A DNA stretch of 64,000 nucleotides from Lachnospiraceae bacterium oral taxon 500 (GTDB taxonomy: Bacteria; Bacillota; Clostridia; Lachnospirales; Vallitaleaceae). A model generated the notes under the pieces. The model saw nothing but the letters and a program-made list of their open reading frames with translations. It did no database searches and was not told the origin of the DNA. This document shows positions 34,182 to 42,950 of this stretch, piece by piece (positions within the stretch are counted from its first letter, which is position 1; the number at the start of each line of letters is the position of its first letter). The position numbers and the translations under genes are program-made. The stretch is taken from assembly GCA_002999035.1 (NCBI GenBank), contig CP027241.1, forward strand, positions 2,328,195 to 2,392,194. Direction: 5' to 3'.

Positions 34182-36290
34182 CTATTCCCAATAAACCTCC
34201 AGTGCGTCGTTTTCCTGCAAGTTATCAAAATAATTGGCGGTTTCACCGTTCTTCTTGACCACCAATTTTCCCTTGACCTGACTGCGGTCAAACTCAATAT
34301 AGTCAAAAATATCCACAAAAATATAACTTGGCTTGCCCAAAAGGAGAATCGGCTCACCATTGACCATAACCGGCAGTTCCAGCGTAGACACGGTTTCCGC
34401 CTCGGCTTTTGCCCCTGCCCTCGTCTTTTGGTCAGCGGCAACCTCGGCATCCGTTTTTAAATCCGGTTCCTTCGTTTTAATCCGCTTATCCGGCTGCGCC
34501 GCTGCTTTTTCCTCTGTCGCCGGACTTTTTACGGTTTCGGCGGCAGCCCTCGCCGCCTCAATCGGCCGGGCATAGCCCTTGCGCACCGGCGGAGCTGCCG
34601 CATCTTCTCCCACCGGCTCCGCTGCCGGTTCAACCTCTTCCTCGGCAAAGGCATACCATTCATCTTCTTCCCGCCGCGGCCGGCAAAAAATCCGGTCATT
34701 TTCTTGGATCAGCTGATACAGGGTCGGGATCAATTTGCCGTTGACCGTCACATAATAAAAATCCTGATCGGCTTCACTGGCGGAATAGTCCAGCTTTTCC
34801 GTTATAAACTGATAAATTGACAGCTTGGCGTTTTTACCTTTCACCGCTTCCTTATAATAAATATAATCACCGCTTTCAATCGAATCGCTGAGCATGGCTT
34901 TGTCGTGATTTTTATAAATCTCGGCTACTTCGCCATATTCTCCCTCAATCGAATAAGCCTTGCCGTTAAAATAAAAATTAAGGGAACTCCCCTTGGTCAG
35001 CAGGAAATTACGGGGGTCAATCCCTTCCGCCGCCATAATATCCATCACCGTCAGACTTTTTTTGTTAAACAGGCGCACCGGCTTATCATTCAAATAAACC
35101 TGAATAAAATCCTGGCGGCTGTCAGCCAGTCCTTTATAGCAGATACCAATCGGCGTAATAAACTCCGGCGTCTTTTTAAAGGTCTGATCGGCTACTTCCA
35201 CTTCTTTTAAAGCCTCCTTACCGCGAAGCGAAACTCTGGCCTCCGGTAAGCCGATTTTTTTGGCCAAAAGCCCGGAAAAACCCTTGATCTGTCCGCCGCC
35301 GCCAACAATAAAGACCGCATTCGGCGCTTTATCACCGTTCAGCTGAATGATTTTTTTTGCAATCTGCTCGGCCAAACCCTCTAAAGTCGGGCGCAGTCCC
35401 TGCAAAAAAGTATCAACCGCTACGGTTTGGGTCAGTTCCATGATATCGGTGTATTCGATTGCCTCCTCCAGCCGGGTTGAGTCTAACTTCATCCGCTCAG
35501 CGGTTTCAAAATCAACTAAATACTGCTGGACGATTGTTTCCGTGATCTCATCGCCTGCCACCGGGATCATACCGTAAGCGGTAACCGTTCCGCCGCTGGT
35601 CAAAGCAATATCGCTGGTGCCGGCACCGACATCAACCAAGGCAATATTTAACAGCCGGAATGACTGCGGAATCGCAATCTGACTGGCGGCAATCGGCTCC
35701 AGCGTCAGATAAGCCACCTTCATATCGGCCTTTTCCATGACCTGATACAGACTCTCCACCACTTCTACCGGCAAAAAGGTCGCCAGAATACTTAAGCCCA
35801 TTTTCCGGCCTCTTTGGTCGAGCAGGCTAACGATCTCATAACCATTCAAAAAATACTTCATAACTGAATGACCAATCCCGTAAAATCTTTCTTCACTATC
35901 GGTCTGCAGTTCTTTTTTTGCTTTTCCCAAAGCCATCAGTTCCAGTGAAGTAATCATTTCAGCGCTGATCAGGCCATCCTCTTCTTCAATTTCTTTCTCG
36001 ACCTCAACCGTTACGGTTTGCAGCACCCGGCCGGCGGCCGCCACATAAGCTTCGGTAATCGGCTGTCCGATTTTAGCTTCCAACGCTTTTTTTACTTTAT
36101 AGATTGTTTTGGCCACTTCATTAACGTCCTGAATTTGCCCGTCAATCATCGACCGCGATGTATGAAACTCAACATGCGCCGCCTCCACTCGAAAATGATC
36201 CTTTTCATTAAAATCATTCACCGCCGCCACGCCGACAATCGAGCGGGTGCCGATATCAAATCCAATTATCAAACCGTTTTTCTGGCTCAT
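34182..36290 (-). CDS. FtsA-like actin-family ATPase with extended C-terminus
   Basis: A 702-residue protein. Residues 8-385 form an actin/Hsp70-type ATPase resembling FtsA/PilM: GLIIGFDIGTRSIVGVA at the start, the SHS2 insert with AYVAAAGRVL, the phosphate-2 loop ALVDVGAGTSDIAL and an adenosine motif VFIVGGGGQIKG. Beyond it, unlike the 400-residue FtsA, are a small domain (about 390-520), a ~110-residue Ala/Glu/Lys-rich linker (525-635) and a final beta-grasp-like domain ending NYFDNLQENDALEVYWE. It could tether a membrane or division component. No ftsZ lies nearby, so a direct division role is uncertain. Head of the transcript with the ACT and UPF0210 genes. Confidence 0.8.
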   Translation of the reverse strand: MSQKNGLIIGFDIGTRSIVGVAAVNDFNEKDHFRVEAAHVEFHTSRSMIDGQIQDVNEVAKTIYKVKKALEAKIGQPITEAYVAAAGRVLQTVTVEVEKEIEEEDGLISAEMITSLELMALGKAKKELQTDSEERFYGIGHSVMKYFLNGYEIVSLLDQRGRKMGLSILATFLPVEVVESLYQVMEKADMKVAYLTLEPIAASQIAIPQSFRLLNIALVDVGAGTSDIALTSGGTVTAYGMIPVAGDEITETIVQQYLVDFETAERMKLDSTRLEEAIEYTDIMELTQTVAVDTFLQGLRPTLEGLAEQIAKKIIQLNGDKAPNAVFIVGGGGQIKGFSGLLAKKIGLPEARVSLRGKEALKEVEVADQTFKKTPEFITPIGICYKGLADSRQDFIQVYLNDKPVRLFNKKSLTVMDIMAAEGIDPRNFLLTKGSSLNFYFNGKAYSIEGEYGEVAEIYKNHDKAMLSDSIESGDYIYYKEAVKGKNAKLSIYQFITEKLDYSASEADQDFYYVTVNGKLIPTLYQLIQENDRIFCRPRREEDEWYAFAEEEVEPAAEPVGEDAAAPPVRKGYARPIEAARAAAETVKSPATEEKAAAQPDKRIKTKEPDLKTDAEVAADQKTRAGAKAEAETVSTLELPVMVNGEPILLLGKPSYIFVDIFDYIEFDRSQVKGKLVVKKNGETANYFDNLQENDALEVYWE

Positions 36291-36334
36291 TCCAACCTCC
36301 CGTTTACCGCATTATTTTGGTTTTTTATTGACTT

Positions 36335-36428
36335 ACTTAACTTTCCCCTGATCGAAGTGCTGCGCATTTCTGCCCGGGCAGGCAGCCTGCCTAAAAAACT
36401 GTTCTGACAAACATGGGAAAGTTGAGTA
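36335..36428. repeat. dispersed palindromic element, copy 2
   Basis: Left end ACTTAACTTTCCCCTGATCG, right end ATGGGAAAGTTGAGTAA. The interior reads AAGTGCTGCGCATTTCTGCC, GGGCAGGCAGCCTGCC and TAAAAAACTGTTCTG. The right end abuts the stop codon of the solute-binding protein gene. Confidence 0.85.
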
Positions 36429-36430
36429 AT

Positions 36431-38062
36431 TTACTTATCGCCGGCTGTTTCCCTGGCTGCCGGCTGGACCGGTCTTAATTCACTGATTCCGAACAAAGTA
36501 TCGTAGGTCTTTGGCGTCAGACTGCCCGCAACCTGATCGCTTATAATCACTGCATTTTCGACAAAGCCGAACGGAATCAGCCCTTGTCCTTCCGTTACCT
36601 GCGTGGCCAGTGCCAAATACGCTTTTTTCAAATCATTTTCCGTGGCTGCCTGCATAAAAGCTGCCACCGCACTGTCCAGCCCCGCCGTTCCGGCAAAATT
36701 ATACCGGCCCGTACTGCCAAAGAGTTCCGGTAAATTGGGATATTGCCGGACCGGCATTTTCGCCAGATAAACATCAAACTGACCGGCCTGCAAAGCTGCT
36801 GCATATTCAGCCGCCGCCAGTCCGACCGGCTCAACACCGATATAGGCTTCCCACTCTTCTTTTATATTCTGCGCCATGATCGACAGCGAATGATCCTCCG
36901 CCGGATAAAGCAGCGTCAGCTTTTGCCCCGGCACAATAGGATTGACATCCAGCACATTCATACCGTCCGCTGCCGGAATTTCCGTCAATTCCCGTTCCCA
37001 TTCTTTTCCCCGGTAATACGGCAGCTTTTGCTCAATTATATGATTTAAGAAAGCATTTTTATATAAAATTTCCTTATCCAGCTTACTCATCAGGTAACGG
37101 CGAATACTTGCGTCCGCGGTCAGTCCCGTTTGGGTTTGAAAGCCCATATAATAAAAATAGCAACCCGGAAACTTAAAAATGTTGCGCAGGGTTTCCCCGG
37201 AAAACGAAAACCACGGAAACTCCGGTGTGAAGTAAACATCCGTCAAACTGTTCAAAAAAGCTTCCCGGCCGGTGCCCTCTGTCCGGCTGAGCGTAATCTC
37301 CAGTTGATTTTGCTCCGAATGCAGCCGCAGGGTCTGTTTCCGCTTGTATTCGGTCAAGCGGTAAGGCCCGGTGCCGTTGATACTGTTCGGATCTCCTTTT
37401 TCCAGACTATTGGCCGGTACAATTGGAAAAGCCAGGCTGTATAAGTTCAAAAATCCCGGACTTTGAAAATCAATCCGCAGCCGGTTTTCGCCCGCCGCCG
37501 TAATTTTTTTAATCGGCAGCACATCAGCGGCATACTTGCCTTCTTTTGCCTTTTGCCAGCTGTAATTGATATCCTGAAACCGAACCGGCGAGCCGTCGTG
37601 AAACTGCTTTTCGCCGAGTACAACCTGACAGCTCATCGCATCCTCTGCCAAAATCACTTCATCTGCTAATTGGGCAATCATTTCGCCGCCGGCAGACATC
37701 GTCATCAGCCCTTGATAACACTGCTTTAAAAGCATCTCAACAGAACTGTTCTGCGCTGCGTAAGGATTAAGGCTCGGCATGGTCGAGACGATCAAAGCAA
37801 TTTCGGTCTTGGTAAAATCAGAGGGCGGCACCGCTTCTTTTGTTTTTTCTTCTTTCTCCGCAGCATCTGCCGTCTTGGGCAGATTATATTCGGAGATATT
37901 ATCCAGCAGCCGACAAGAGGTCAATAAACCGGCTGCCAGGAAAGCCGCAACGAAAAAAAGAAAAAATCGATATTTCATTAACAAGCGTTGGCCATTCGTT
38001 ATCTGTCCATCCTGCCGGCTCTGCCGCATATTCTTTTTTCTGCATTTTTCTATTGCTGTCAT
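36431..38062 (-). CDS. family 5 extracellular solute-binding lipoprotein
   Basis: A 543-residue exported protein resembling peptide/nickel-binding SBPs. A 28-residue charged N-terminal extension precedes a lipoprotein signal (FFLFFVAAFLAAGLLTSC; Cys50 would be lipidated). The family 5 core is recognisable (MPSLNPYAAQNSSVEM, DGSPVRFQDINYSWQKAKEGKY, NGTGPYRLTEYK), though shortened and divergent. No permease or ATPase genes accompany it, so it is either an orphan receptor or a pheromone/peptide sensor. The start at ATG 38062 has GAGGAG 14 nt upstream and AAGG nearer; Met29 (37978) lacks an RBS. It follows coaE by 18 nt. Confidence 0.8.
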   Translation of the reverse strand: MTAIEKCRKKNMRQSRQDGQITNGQRLLMKYRFFLFFVAAFLAAGLLTSCRLLDNISEYNLPKTADAAEKEEKTKEAVPPSDFTKTEIALIVSTMPSLNPYAAQNSSVEMLLKQCYQGLMTMSAGGEMIAQLADEVILAEDAMSCQVVLGEKQFHDGSPVRFQDINYSWQKAKEGKYAADVLPIKKITAAGENRLRIDFQSPGFLNLYSLAFPIVPANSLEKGDPNSINGTGPYRLTEYKRKQTLRLHSEQNQLEITLSRTEGTGREAFLNSLTDVYFTPEFPWFSFSGETLRNIFKFPGCYFYYMGFQTQTGLTADASIRRYLMSKLDKEILYKNAFLNHIIEQKLPYYRGKEWERELTEIPAADGMNVLDVNPIVPGQKLTLLYPAEDHSLSIMAQNIKEEWEAYIGVEPVGLAAAEYAAALQAGQFDVYLAKMPVRQYPNLPELFGSTGRYNFAGTAGLDSAVAAFMQAATENDLKKAYLALATQVTEGQGLIPFGFVENAVIISDQVAGSLTPKTYDTLFGISELRPVQPAARETAGDK

Positions 38063-38080
38063 ACCTTATTTCAATTCTCC

Positions 38081-38686
38081 TCAGTTAAAAACTTTTTTCT
38101 GCCGCAGTTCCGCTAAGCGGCCGGCAATTTCCGGCGCGATGCTTTCCATGCCCTCATCCGTCATTAAAACAGCATCGGCATAGGCGGCATATTGCTGCGG
38201 CGAAATTTGATTCTGCATAATCCGCTCGGCTGCCTGCCGGCTGATTTTTCTGCCCTCAGCCAAACGCCGGATCCGGGTTTCCTGCTTAGCCGAAATCGCC
38301 CAAACCTGATCCACCATCTGCCGAACATTGACATCCATCAGTAAAGCGCCGTCCAGTACGCACAGCGGGCTGCCCTGTTTTTCCGCTTCAGCCTGCTTTT
38401 CTTGCAGCACCGCCATAATCGGAGGATGCACGATCGCATTCAGCGCCTGCAGTGCTGCCGGGTCGGCAAAAACAATCCGCCCCAGCGCCGGCCGGTCAAC
38501 CCGGCCATCCTTTAAAATGCCCTGACCGAATCGAGCCGTCAGCTCCGCCAAAATCGCCGGCGTATCCAGCAACTCATGGCCGATCCGGTCGCAGTCCAGC
38601 CAAACAGCTTGATAGTTGGCCCGTAAATATTCCGCCACGGTTGATTTCCCTGTACCGGTGCCGCCAATCAAGGCAATACTGATCAT
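38081..38686 (-). CDS. coaE: dephospho-CoA kinase
   Basis: Last enzyme of CoA synthesis; phosphorylates the 3'-OH of dephospho-CoA. P-loop GGTGTGKST at the N-terminus, DCDRIGHELL with the catalytic Asp, and NAIVHPPI with the conserved His-Pro. The ATG at 38684-38686 has AAAGGAA 7 nt before it; the longer frame (38710) adds eight residues. 201 residues is normal. It lies downstream of polA, an order often seen in Firmicutes, although a 323-nt spacer with two repeats lies between. Confidence 0.94.
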   Translation of the reverse strand: MISIALIGGTGTGKSTVAEYLRANYQAVWLDCDRIGHELLDTPAILAELTARFGQGILKDGRVDRPALGRIVFADPAALQALNAIVHPPIMAVLQEKQAEAEKQGSPLCVLDGALLMDVNVRQMVDQVWAISAKQETRIRRLAEGRKISRQAAERIMQNQISPQQYAAYADAVLMTDEGMESIAPEIAGRLAELRQKKVFN

Positions 38687-38716
38687 TTTCGTTCCTTTCC
38701 GGCCTGTCAAACATAA

Positions 38717-38803
38717 CTATCTCAACTTTCCCCTTACTGCGCACTTCTCCCGGTAAGCATTCTGCCTAAAAAACTGTTCTGACAAACATGGAAAGTTGAT
38801 TAA
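38717..38803. repeat. dispersed palindromic element, copy 3
   Basis: Left end CTCAACTTTCCCC (38721-38733), right end ATGGAAAGTTGATTAA. The interior is shortened (CTGCGCACTTCTCCC, TCTGCCTAAAAAACTGTTCTG), about 85 bp. It lies in the 323-nt coaE-polA spacer (38687-39009). Confidence 0.8.
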
Positions 38804-38827
38804 CTATCTATTGGTCTAACATCCACA

Positions 38828-38861
38828 CTTGTAATTCATTGATATTTCAACGAATTGCAAG
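38828..38861. repeat. short hairpin repeat
   Basis: CTTGTAATTCATTG / CAACGAATTGCAAG, a 14-bp stem with two mismatches and a 6-nt loop. Related copies lie at 10492 and 10546. The rest of the spacer up to 39009 contains nothing recognisable. Confidence 0.5.
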
Positions 38862-39009
38862 CGCCTTATCTAAATTGTTCCCCAGCTTTTGCTCCGCCGT
38901 TGCCAGCGGCTTGCTTCATTTTTTTATTCAATTTCTGTACATTAAGCGACCGCCGGCCTATCTGTCTACCAATACCTTGATGTTTCCGCCGTTCATTCTG
39001 TGAACGCCA

Positions 39010-41673
39010 TTATTTGACATCAAACCAGTTTTTGACAATATAGCTGTCAGCAATCAGCGGTACCTTTAACTGAGCCGCCTGCTCCATTTCCCTGACCAAG
39101 AGACCCCGCGCTCTCTCCGCGTCCGCATCCGCCACCTCTAAAATCAGTTCATCATGCACCTGCAAAACAATCCTGCCCTCGATTTCTTCCCGTTTTAAAG
39201 CAGCATATACCCGGTTCATGGCAATCTTAATAATATCGGCCGCCGCTCCCTGAATCGGCGCGTTCATCGCAATTCTTTCCCCAAAGGAACGAGTCATGTA
39301 TTGGCTGGCTTTTAACTCCGGGATCGGCCGAATCCGGCCGAACATGGTTACAGAATAGCCTTTTTCTTTGGCCTCGGCCACACTTTTATCCAAAAAAGCC
39401 TTGACCTTGGGATATTTGATAAAGTAGTTTTCAATGTATTCTTTGGCTTCCTTAACCGGAATCCCCAAATCCTGACTTAGCCCGTAATCACTAATGCCAT
39501 AGACAATACCGAAATTAACTGCCTTGGCATTGCGCCGCTGCAAGTCCGTCACTTCGGCAAAGGGGGTGTGAAAAACCTGCGCCGCCGTCATCCGGTGAAT
39601 GTCCAGATTATCCCGATAGGCCTGCACGAAAATCTCATCCTCCGATAAATGTGCCAGCAACCGCAGCTCAATCTGTGAATAATCAGCGCCGACAAAGGAA
39701 TAGCCTTCCTTGGCCACAAAAGCCTTACGGATTTCCCGGCCTTCCCGGGTACGAATCGGAATATTCTGCAAGTTCGGGTCAATACTGCTCAGCCGTCCGG
39801 TGCCGGTTACTGTCTGCATATAGGTCGTATGAATCCGGTCATCTTTTTGAATATAATCAAGCAAACCGTCGGCATAAGTTGATTTCAGCTTGCTGGCCGC
39901 CCGATATTCCAAAATATACTCAATAATCGGATGATCCTTTTTTAATTTTTCCAAAATATCGGCCGCTGTCGAATAGCCGGTTTTCCCTTTTTTCGGGCTT
40001 TTCAGCTTCAAATCCTCAAACAGAACTTCGCCTAACTGCTTAGGCGAATTGATATTAAACTCCCGGCCGGCATAGCCGTAAATCTTATTTTCCAGCGCCG
40101 CGATTTGCTCGCCCAGCATCCGGGAATAGTCAAGCAGAGCATTGGCATTGGTCTGCACGCCCGCCGTTTCCATCGCCTTTAAAACCACCGTCAGCGGCAG
40201 TTCCATCCCGGCATATAAATCAAATAAGTGATTCGCTTTCAGTTTTTCCGTCAAAACCCGGCTGCTCCGCCACAACACCTCGGCCGCTTCGGTTAAATAC
40301 TCCTGCCGCCGGTCTCTGTCTACCCCGGCAATCCCGATTCGGCTTTTGCCCTTGCCGAAAATCTCTTCCTCAGCCGGGAGAGAAGCATCCGCATATTGAT
40401 AACCAATCTGCTCGATCGGATAATTGCTTTCATTCGGTTCCAGCAGATATGCCGCCAGCGGCACATCAAATACCGGCAGTGCTTCGCCTTTTGACGCAGC
40501 CTGCTCCATTTTCGTAAAAAATTGACCATTCTGGTGAAAATCATGCAAAAAGCGCTTAAAGTCATAGACGATCAAGCGGCCGCTGTGACTGATCAGCCGT
40601 TCCACCGACGGCAGCGCCCGAGCCGGATTATCTTCGTAATAAACACATTCTTCCCCGTCAAAAGCCGCCAGTGCAAGTAATTGTTCGTCAACCTGGTAAT
40701 AAACCGCTCTTTCCGGCCTTTCCGGCAGACGAGTCAATTTTTCGGCAAGACTGACCCGAAAGCTGCTCTCCTTCCGCTCCGGCAGCAGCCCTTCTCTTGC
40801 CTGACGGGTTTGATTCATCAGCTCCTGCAAAACGGAATGAAACTTTAAGTCCTGAAACAGCGCATGCACCGCTTCATTATACATTTCCTGCAAGGCGAAA
40901 TCCGGCCACGCAAAAGACAGCGAACAATCGGTATTAATCGTCGCTAAAATCTTACTCAGCCGCGCCGACTCAATCCCGTCCCGGAGTTTGGCCGCCGGCC
41001 CTTTTTTCAGCTCATCCACATGAGCATAGGCATTTTCAATTGTATGATAATCTTTAATAATCGCCGTCGCCGTCTTGATGCCCACTCCGGCCACGCCCGG
41101 AATATTGTCGGATGTATCGCCCATCAAACCTTTTAATTCAATGAACTCCTGCGGCGTAACCTCATATTCGGCCAGTACGTCCTTGGCGTAATATGCCTTC
41201 GTTTCTGTCTTGCCGCCTTTGGTCGAGGGAATCAAGATCTTGACCTGTTCGGTTGCCAGCTGAAGCAAATCCCGGTCGCCGCTTAAAATGCTGACCGCCA
41301 TGCCTGCCTGCTCCGCTCGTTTGGCCACTGTACCTAAGATATCATCAGCCTCGATGCCGTCCTGTTCCAGATAGGCAATATTCATTTTGTCCAGCACTTC
41401 CCGCATTAGCGGCAGCTGCTCTGCCAGCTCCTCCGGCATCTTGCTGCGCGTACCCTTATAAGCCTCATAGAGCTTATGCCGAAAAGTCGGGGCTTTGCGG
41501 TCAAAGGCCACGGCCAGTCCATCCGGCTTTTCCGTGTCTATGGTTTTGAGCAGCACCCGCAAAAATCCGTACACGGCATTGGTGTACCGGCCTTTTTCAT
41601 CGCTCAGTAAGGGCAGCGCATAAAAAGCCCGGTTTAAAATACTGTTGCCGTCAATCAGTAAAACTTTTTCCAT
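39010..41673 (-). CDS. polA: DNA polymerase I
   Basis: Repair and Okazaki-fragment polymerase, 887 residues. The N-terminal 5'-3' nuclease (about 1-290) has LLIDGNSILNRAFYALP, AFDRKAPTFRH and LSGDRDLLQL. The central 3'-5' exonuclease-like domain (about 310-480) lacks the first DxE metal site, so no proofreading is expected, as in many Firmicutes. The C-terminal polymerase (about 490-887) has DYSQIELRLLAHLS, RRNAKAVNFGIVYG and QVHDELILE. The ATG at 41671-41673 has GGGAGATG upstream; the longer ORF adds 12 residues without an RBS. Confidence 0.98.
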   Translation of the reverse strand: MEKVLLIDGNSILNRAFYALPLLSDEKGRYTNAVYGFLRVLLKTIDTEKPDGLAVAFDRKAPTFRHKLYEAYKGTRSKMPEELAEQLPLMREVLDKMNIAYLEQDGIEADDILGTVAKRAEQAGMAVSILSGDRDLLQLATEQVKILIPSTKGGKTETKAYYAKDVLAEYEVTPQEFIELKGLMGDTSDNIPGVAGVGIKTATAIIKDYHTIENAYAHVDELKKGPAAKLRDGIESARLSKILATINTDCSLSFAWPDFALQEMYNEAVHALFQDLKFHSVLQELMNQTRQAREGLLPERKESSFRVSLAEKLTRLPERPERAVYYQVDEQLLALAAFDGEECVYYEDNPARALPSVERLISHSGRLIVYDFKRFLHDFHQNGQFFTKMEQAASKGEALPVFDVPLAAYLLEPNESNYPIEQIGYQYADASLPAEEEIFGKGKSRIGIAGVDRDRRQEYLTEAAEVLWRSSRVLTEKLKANHLFDLYAGMELPLTVVLKAMETAGVQTNANALLDYSRMLGEQIAALENKIYGYAGREFNINSPKQLGEVLFEDLKLKSPKKGKTGYSTAADILEKLKKDHPIIEYILEYRAASKLKSTYADGLLDYIQKDDRIHTTYMQTVTGTGRLSSIDPNLQNIPIRTREGREIRKAFVAKEGYSFVGADYSQIELRLLAHLSEDEIFVQAYRDNLDIHRMTAAQVFHTPFAEVTDLQRRNAKAVNFGIVYGISDYGLSQDLGIPVKEAKEYIENYFIKYPKVKAFLDKSVAEAKEKGYSVTMFGRIRPIPELKASQYMTRSFGERIAMNAPIQGAAADIIKIAMNRVYAALKREEIEGRIVLQVHDELILEVADADAERARGLLVREMEQAAQLKVPLIADSYIVKNWFDVK

Positions 41674-41790
41674 AATCATCTCCCGGCGTTTCGTGCCTGT
41701 CTTATTCAATCCTTTTGCCCAGAAGCCCGGCAGCGGATTTTCATGTTTTTGACACTTATATCACTATCATACTATATTTCAGTGTTTTTC

Positions 41791-42903
41791 TCAATCTTTT
41801 TTCAAAACAAAAAGATATTCCCTGACATGGGCTGACCGGCTGCTTAAATTGCGGGCAGCGCGGTAGGTATTATACTTTATTTCCACCGTTTTCAGGCTTC
41901 CGAACGGCTGTAACATTTCCTGCATTTCTTCTTTCCCGATAAATCCCTCGGAATTATAGCTGATAATGATAAACTTCGCCCGCGCCTGCTCAATCAGCAG
42001 CCTCAGCGCCGTTGCCGCTTTCTTTCTCTGATTGTAAACCGACCGGTTCCAGTCCGCGGGAATCCCGGAAACCGGGCTGACCGGTGCGGTGATTTGACCG
42101 GCGGCAATTACGTTCAGCATAAAATAATTGGAGCCGTAGGGATGCTGATTATACGGCGGATCCAAATACAGCAAATCCACTTCCGGCAGTCGGCCGATTT
42201 GCCGGTTGGCATCGTCCTGCGTAAGGATCAGTTCCGACCGAAAATTGCTGAACACCGGCGGCCGCAGCTCAATCCGCCCCGTAATCCGGGGCAAGGCATT
42301 TTCCGCCGTTCCGCCAAACTTGCCCCGGCCGGTGCGCACGTCCTTATAAAAGCCCTTAAATACTCCGCCGGTATTAACATGCACCGACGCCTCGTATAAC
42401 AGCGGCGCTAAAAAATATTTCTGCATCGGCCGCGGCAATTCCGCAATAAAAGCGCGCGCCGTATCAATAATCCGAGCATTCTCCGGCGTATAAAAAACCC
42501 GTTCACCCTCTAAAATCCGGTCGCTCTCGCGCGGTGCGTAGCTGCCGGCAATCAGTCCGCCGGTAATCGGTGTTTTCAGCCGCTCTTTCCATTCCATGTA
42601 AAAACGGTCATATTCCGCCGCCGGAAAATCCTCCCGATTGGATAAATAGCAGGAATTGATAACATAACTGTAATACTCTAAATCATTGATATATAAAACA
42701 GAAGAATGCTTTTTCAGCATTCTTCCGACAATTCCCGAACCGGCAAACAAATCGGCGCAAACGAGCTTTTCTTTGTTTAGTGCCCGGCTGATCGCCCTTG
42801 TCTCCTGCTCAATCTGCTCCAGCAGCAAACGCTTATTGCCGATATAGGTAATGATTTGTTTTGTTAAAAAATCTGGATTTTCTTTCATTTCTTCTCTGCT
42901 CAT
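41791..42903 (-). CDS. orphan D12-class DNA adenine N6-methyltransferase
   Basis: Predicted Dam-like enzyme that methylates adenine using AdoMet. The motif order X-I-IV places it in the alpha (D12) class: YIGNKR (about 20-25) replaces the usual GGK motif X, AdoMet motif I is DLFAGSG (51-57), and catalytic motif IV is DPPY (248-251). The target-recognition region lies between about 90 and 230. 370 residues is longer than Dam (~280). There is no restriction gene, MutH or specificity subunit nearby, so it is solitary; the recognition site cannot be read from sequence. The start (ATG) is 48 nt from the end of ddl. Confidence 0.85.
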   Translation of the reverse strand: MSREEMKENPDFLTKQIITYIGNKRLLLEQIEQETRAISRALNKEKLVCADLFAGSGIVGRMLKKHSSVLYINDLEYYSYVINSCYLSNREDFPAAEYDRFYMEWKERLKTPITGGLIAGSYAPRESDRILEGERVFYTPENARIIDTARAFIAELPRPMQKYFLAPLLYEASVHVNTGGVFKGFYKDVRTGRGKFGGTAENALPRITGRIELRPPVFSNFRSELILTQDDANRQIGRLPEVDLLYLDPPYNQHPYGSNYFMLNVIAAGQITAPVSPVSGIPADWNRSVYNQRKKAATALRLLIEQARAKFIIISYNSEGFIGKEEMQEMLQPFGSLKTVEIKYNTYRAARNLSSRSAHVREYLFVLKKD

Positions 42904-42950
42904 CGTTTGCTGTCGCCGTCAGCCGCTATTTTCCCGGCGGCATTTTTATC

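Noticed and set aside
34094..34450. Extension of the ACT gene to a 209-residue protein
   Set aside because: The added N-terminal part lies mostly over the FtsA-like gene, has no domain pattern, and ATG 34093 has a proper RBS and gives a standard ACT protein.
36431..38062. Complete oligopeptide ABC importer
   Set aside because: No permease or ATPase genes are adjacent; only the binding lipoprotein is present.
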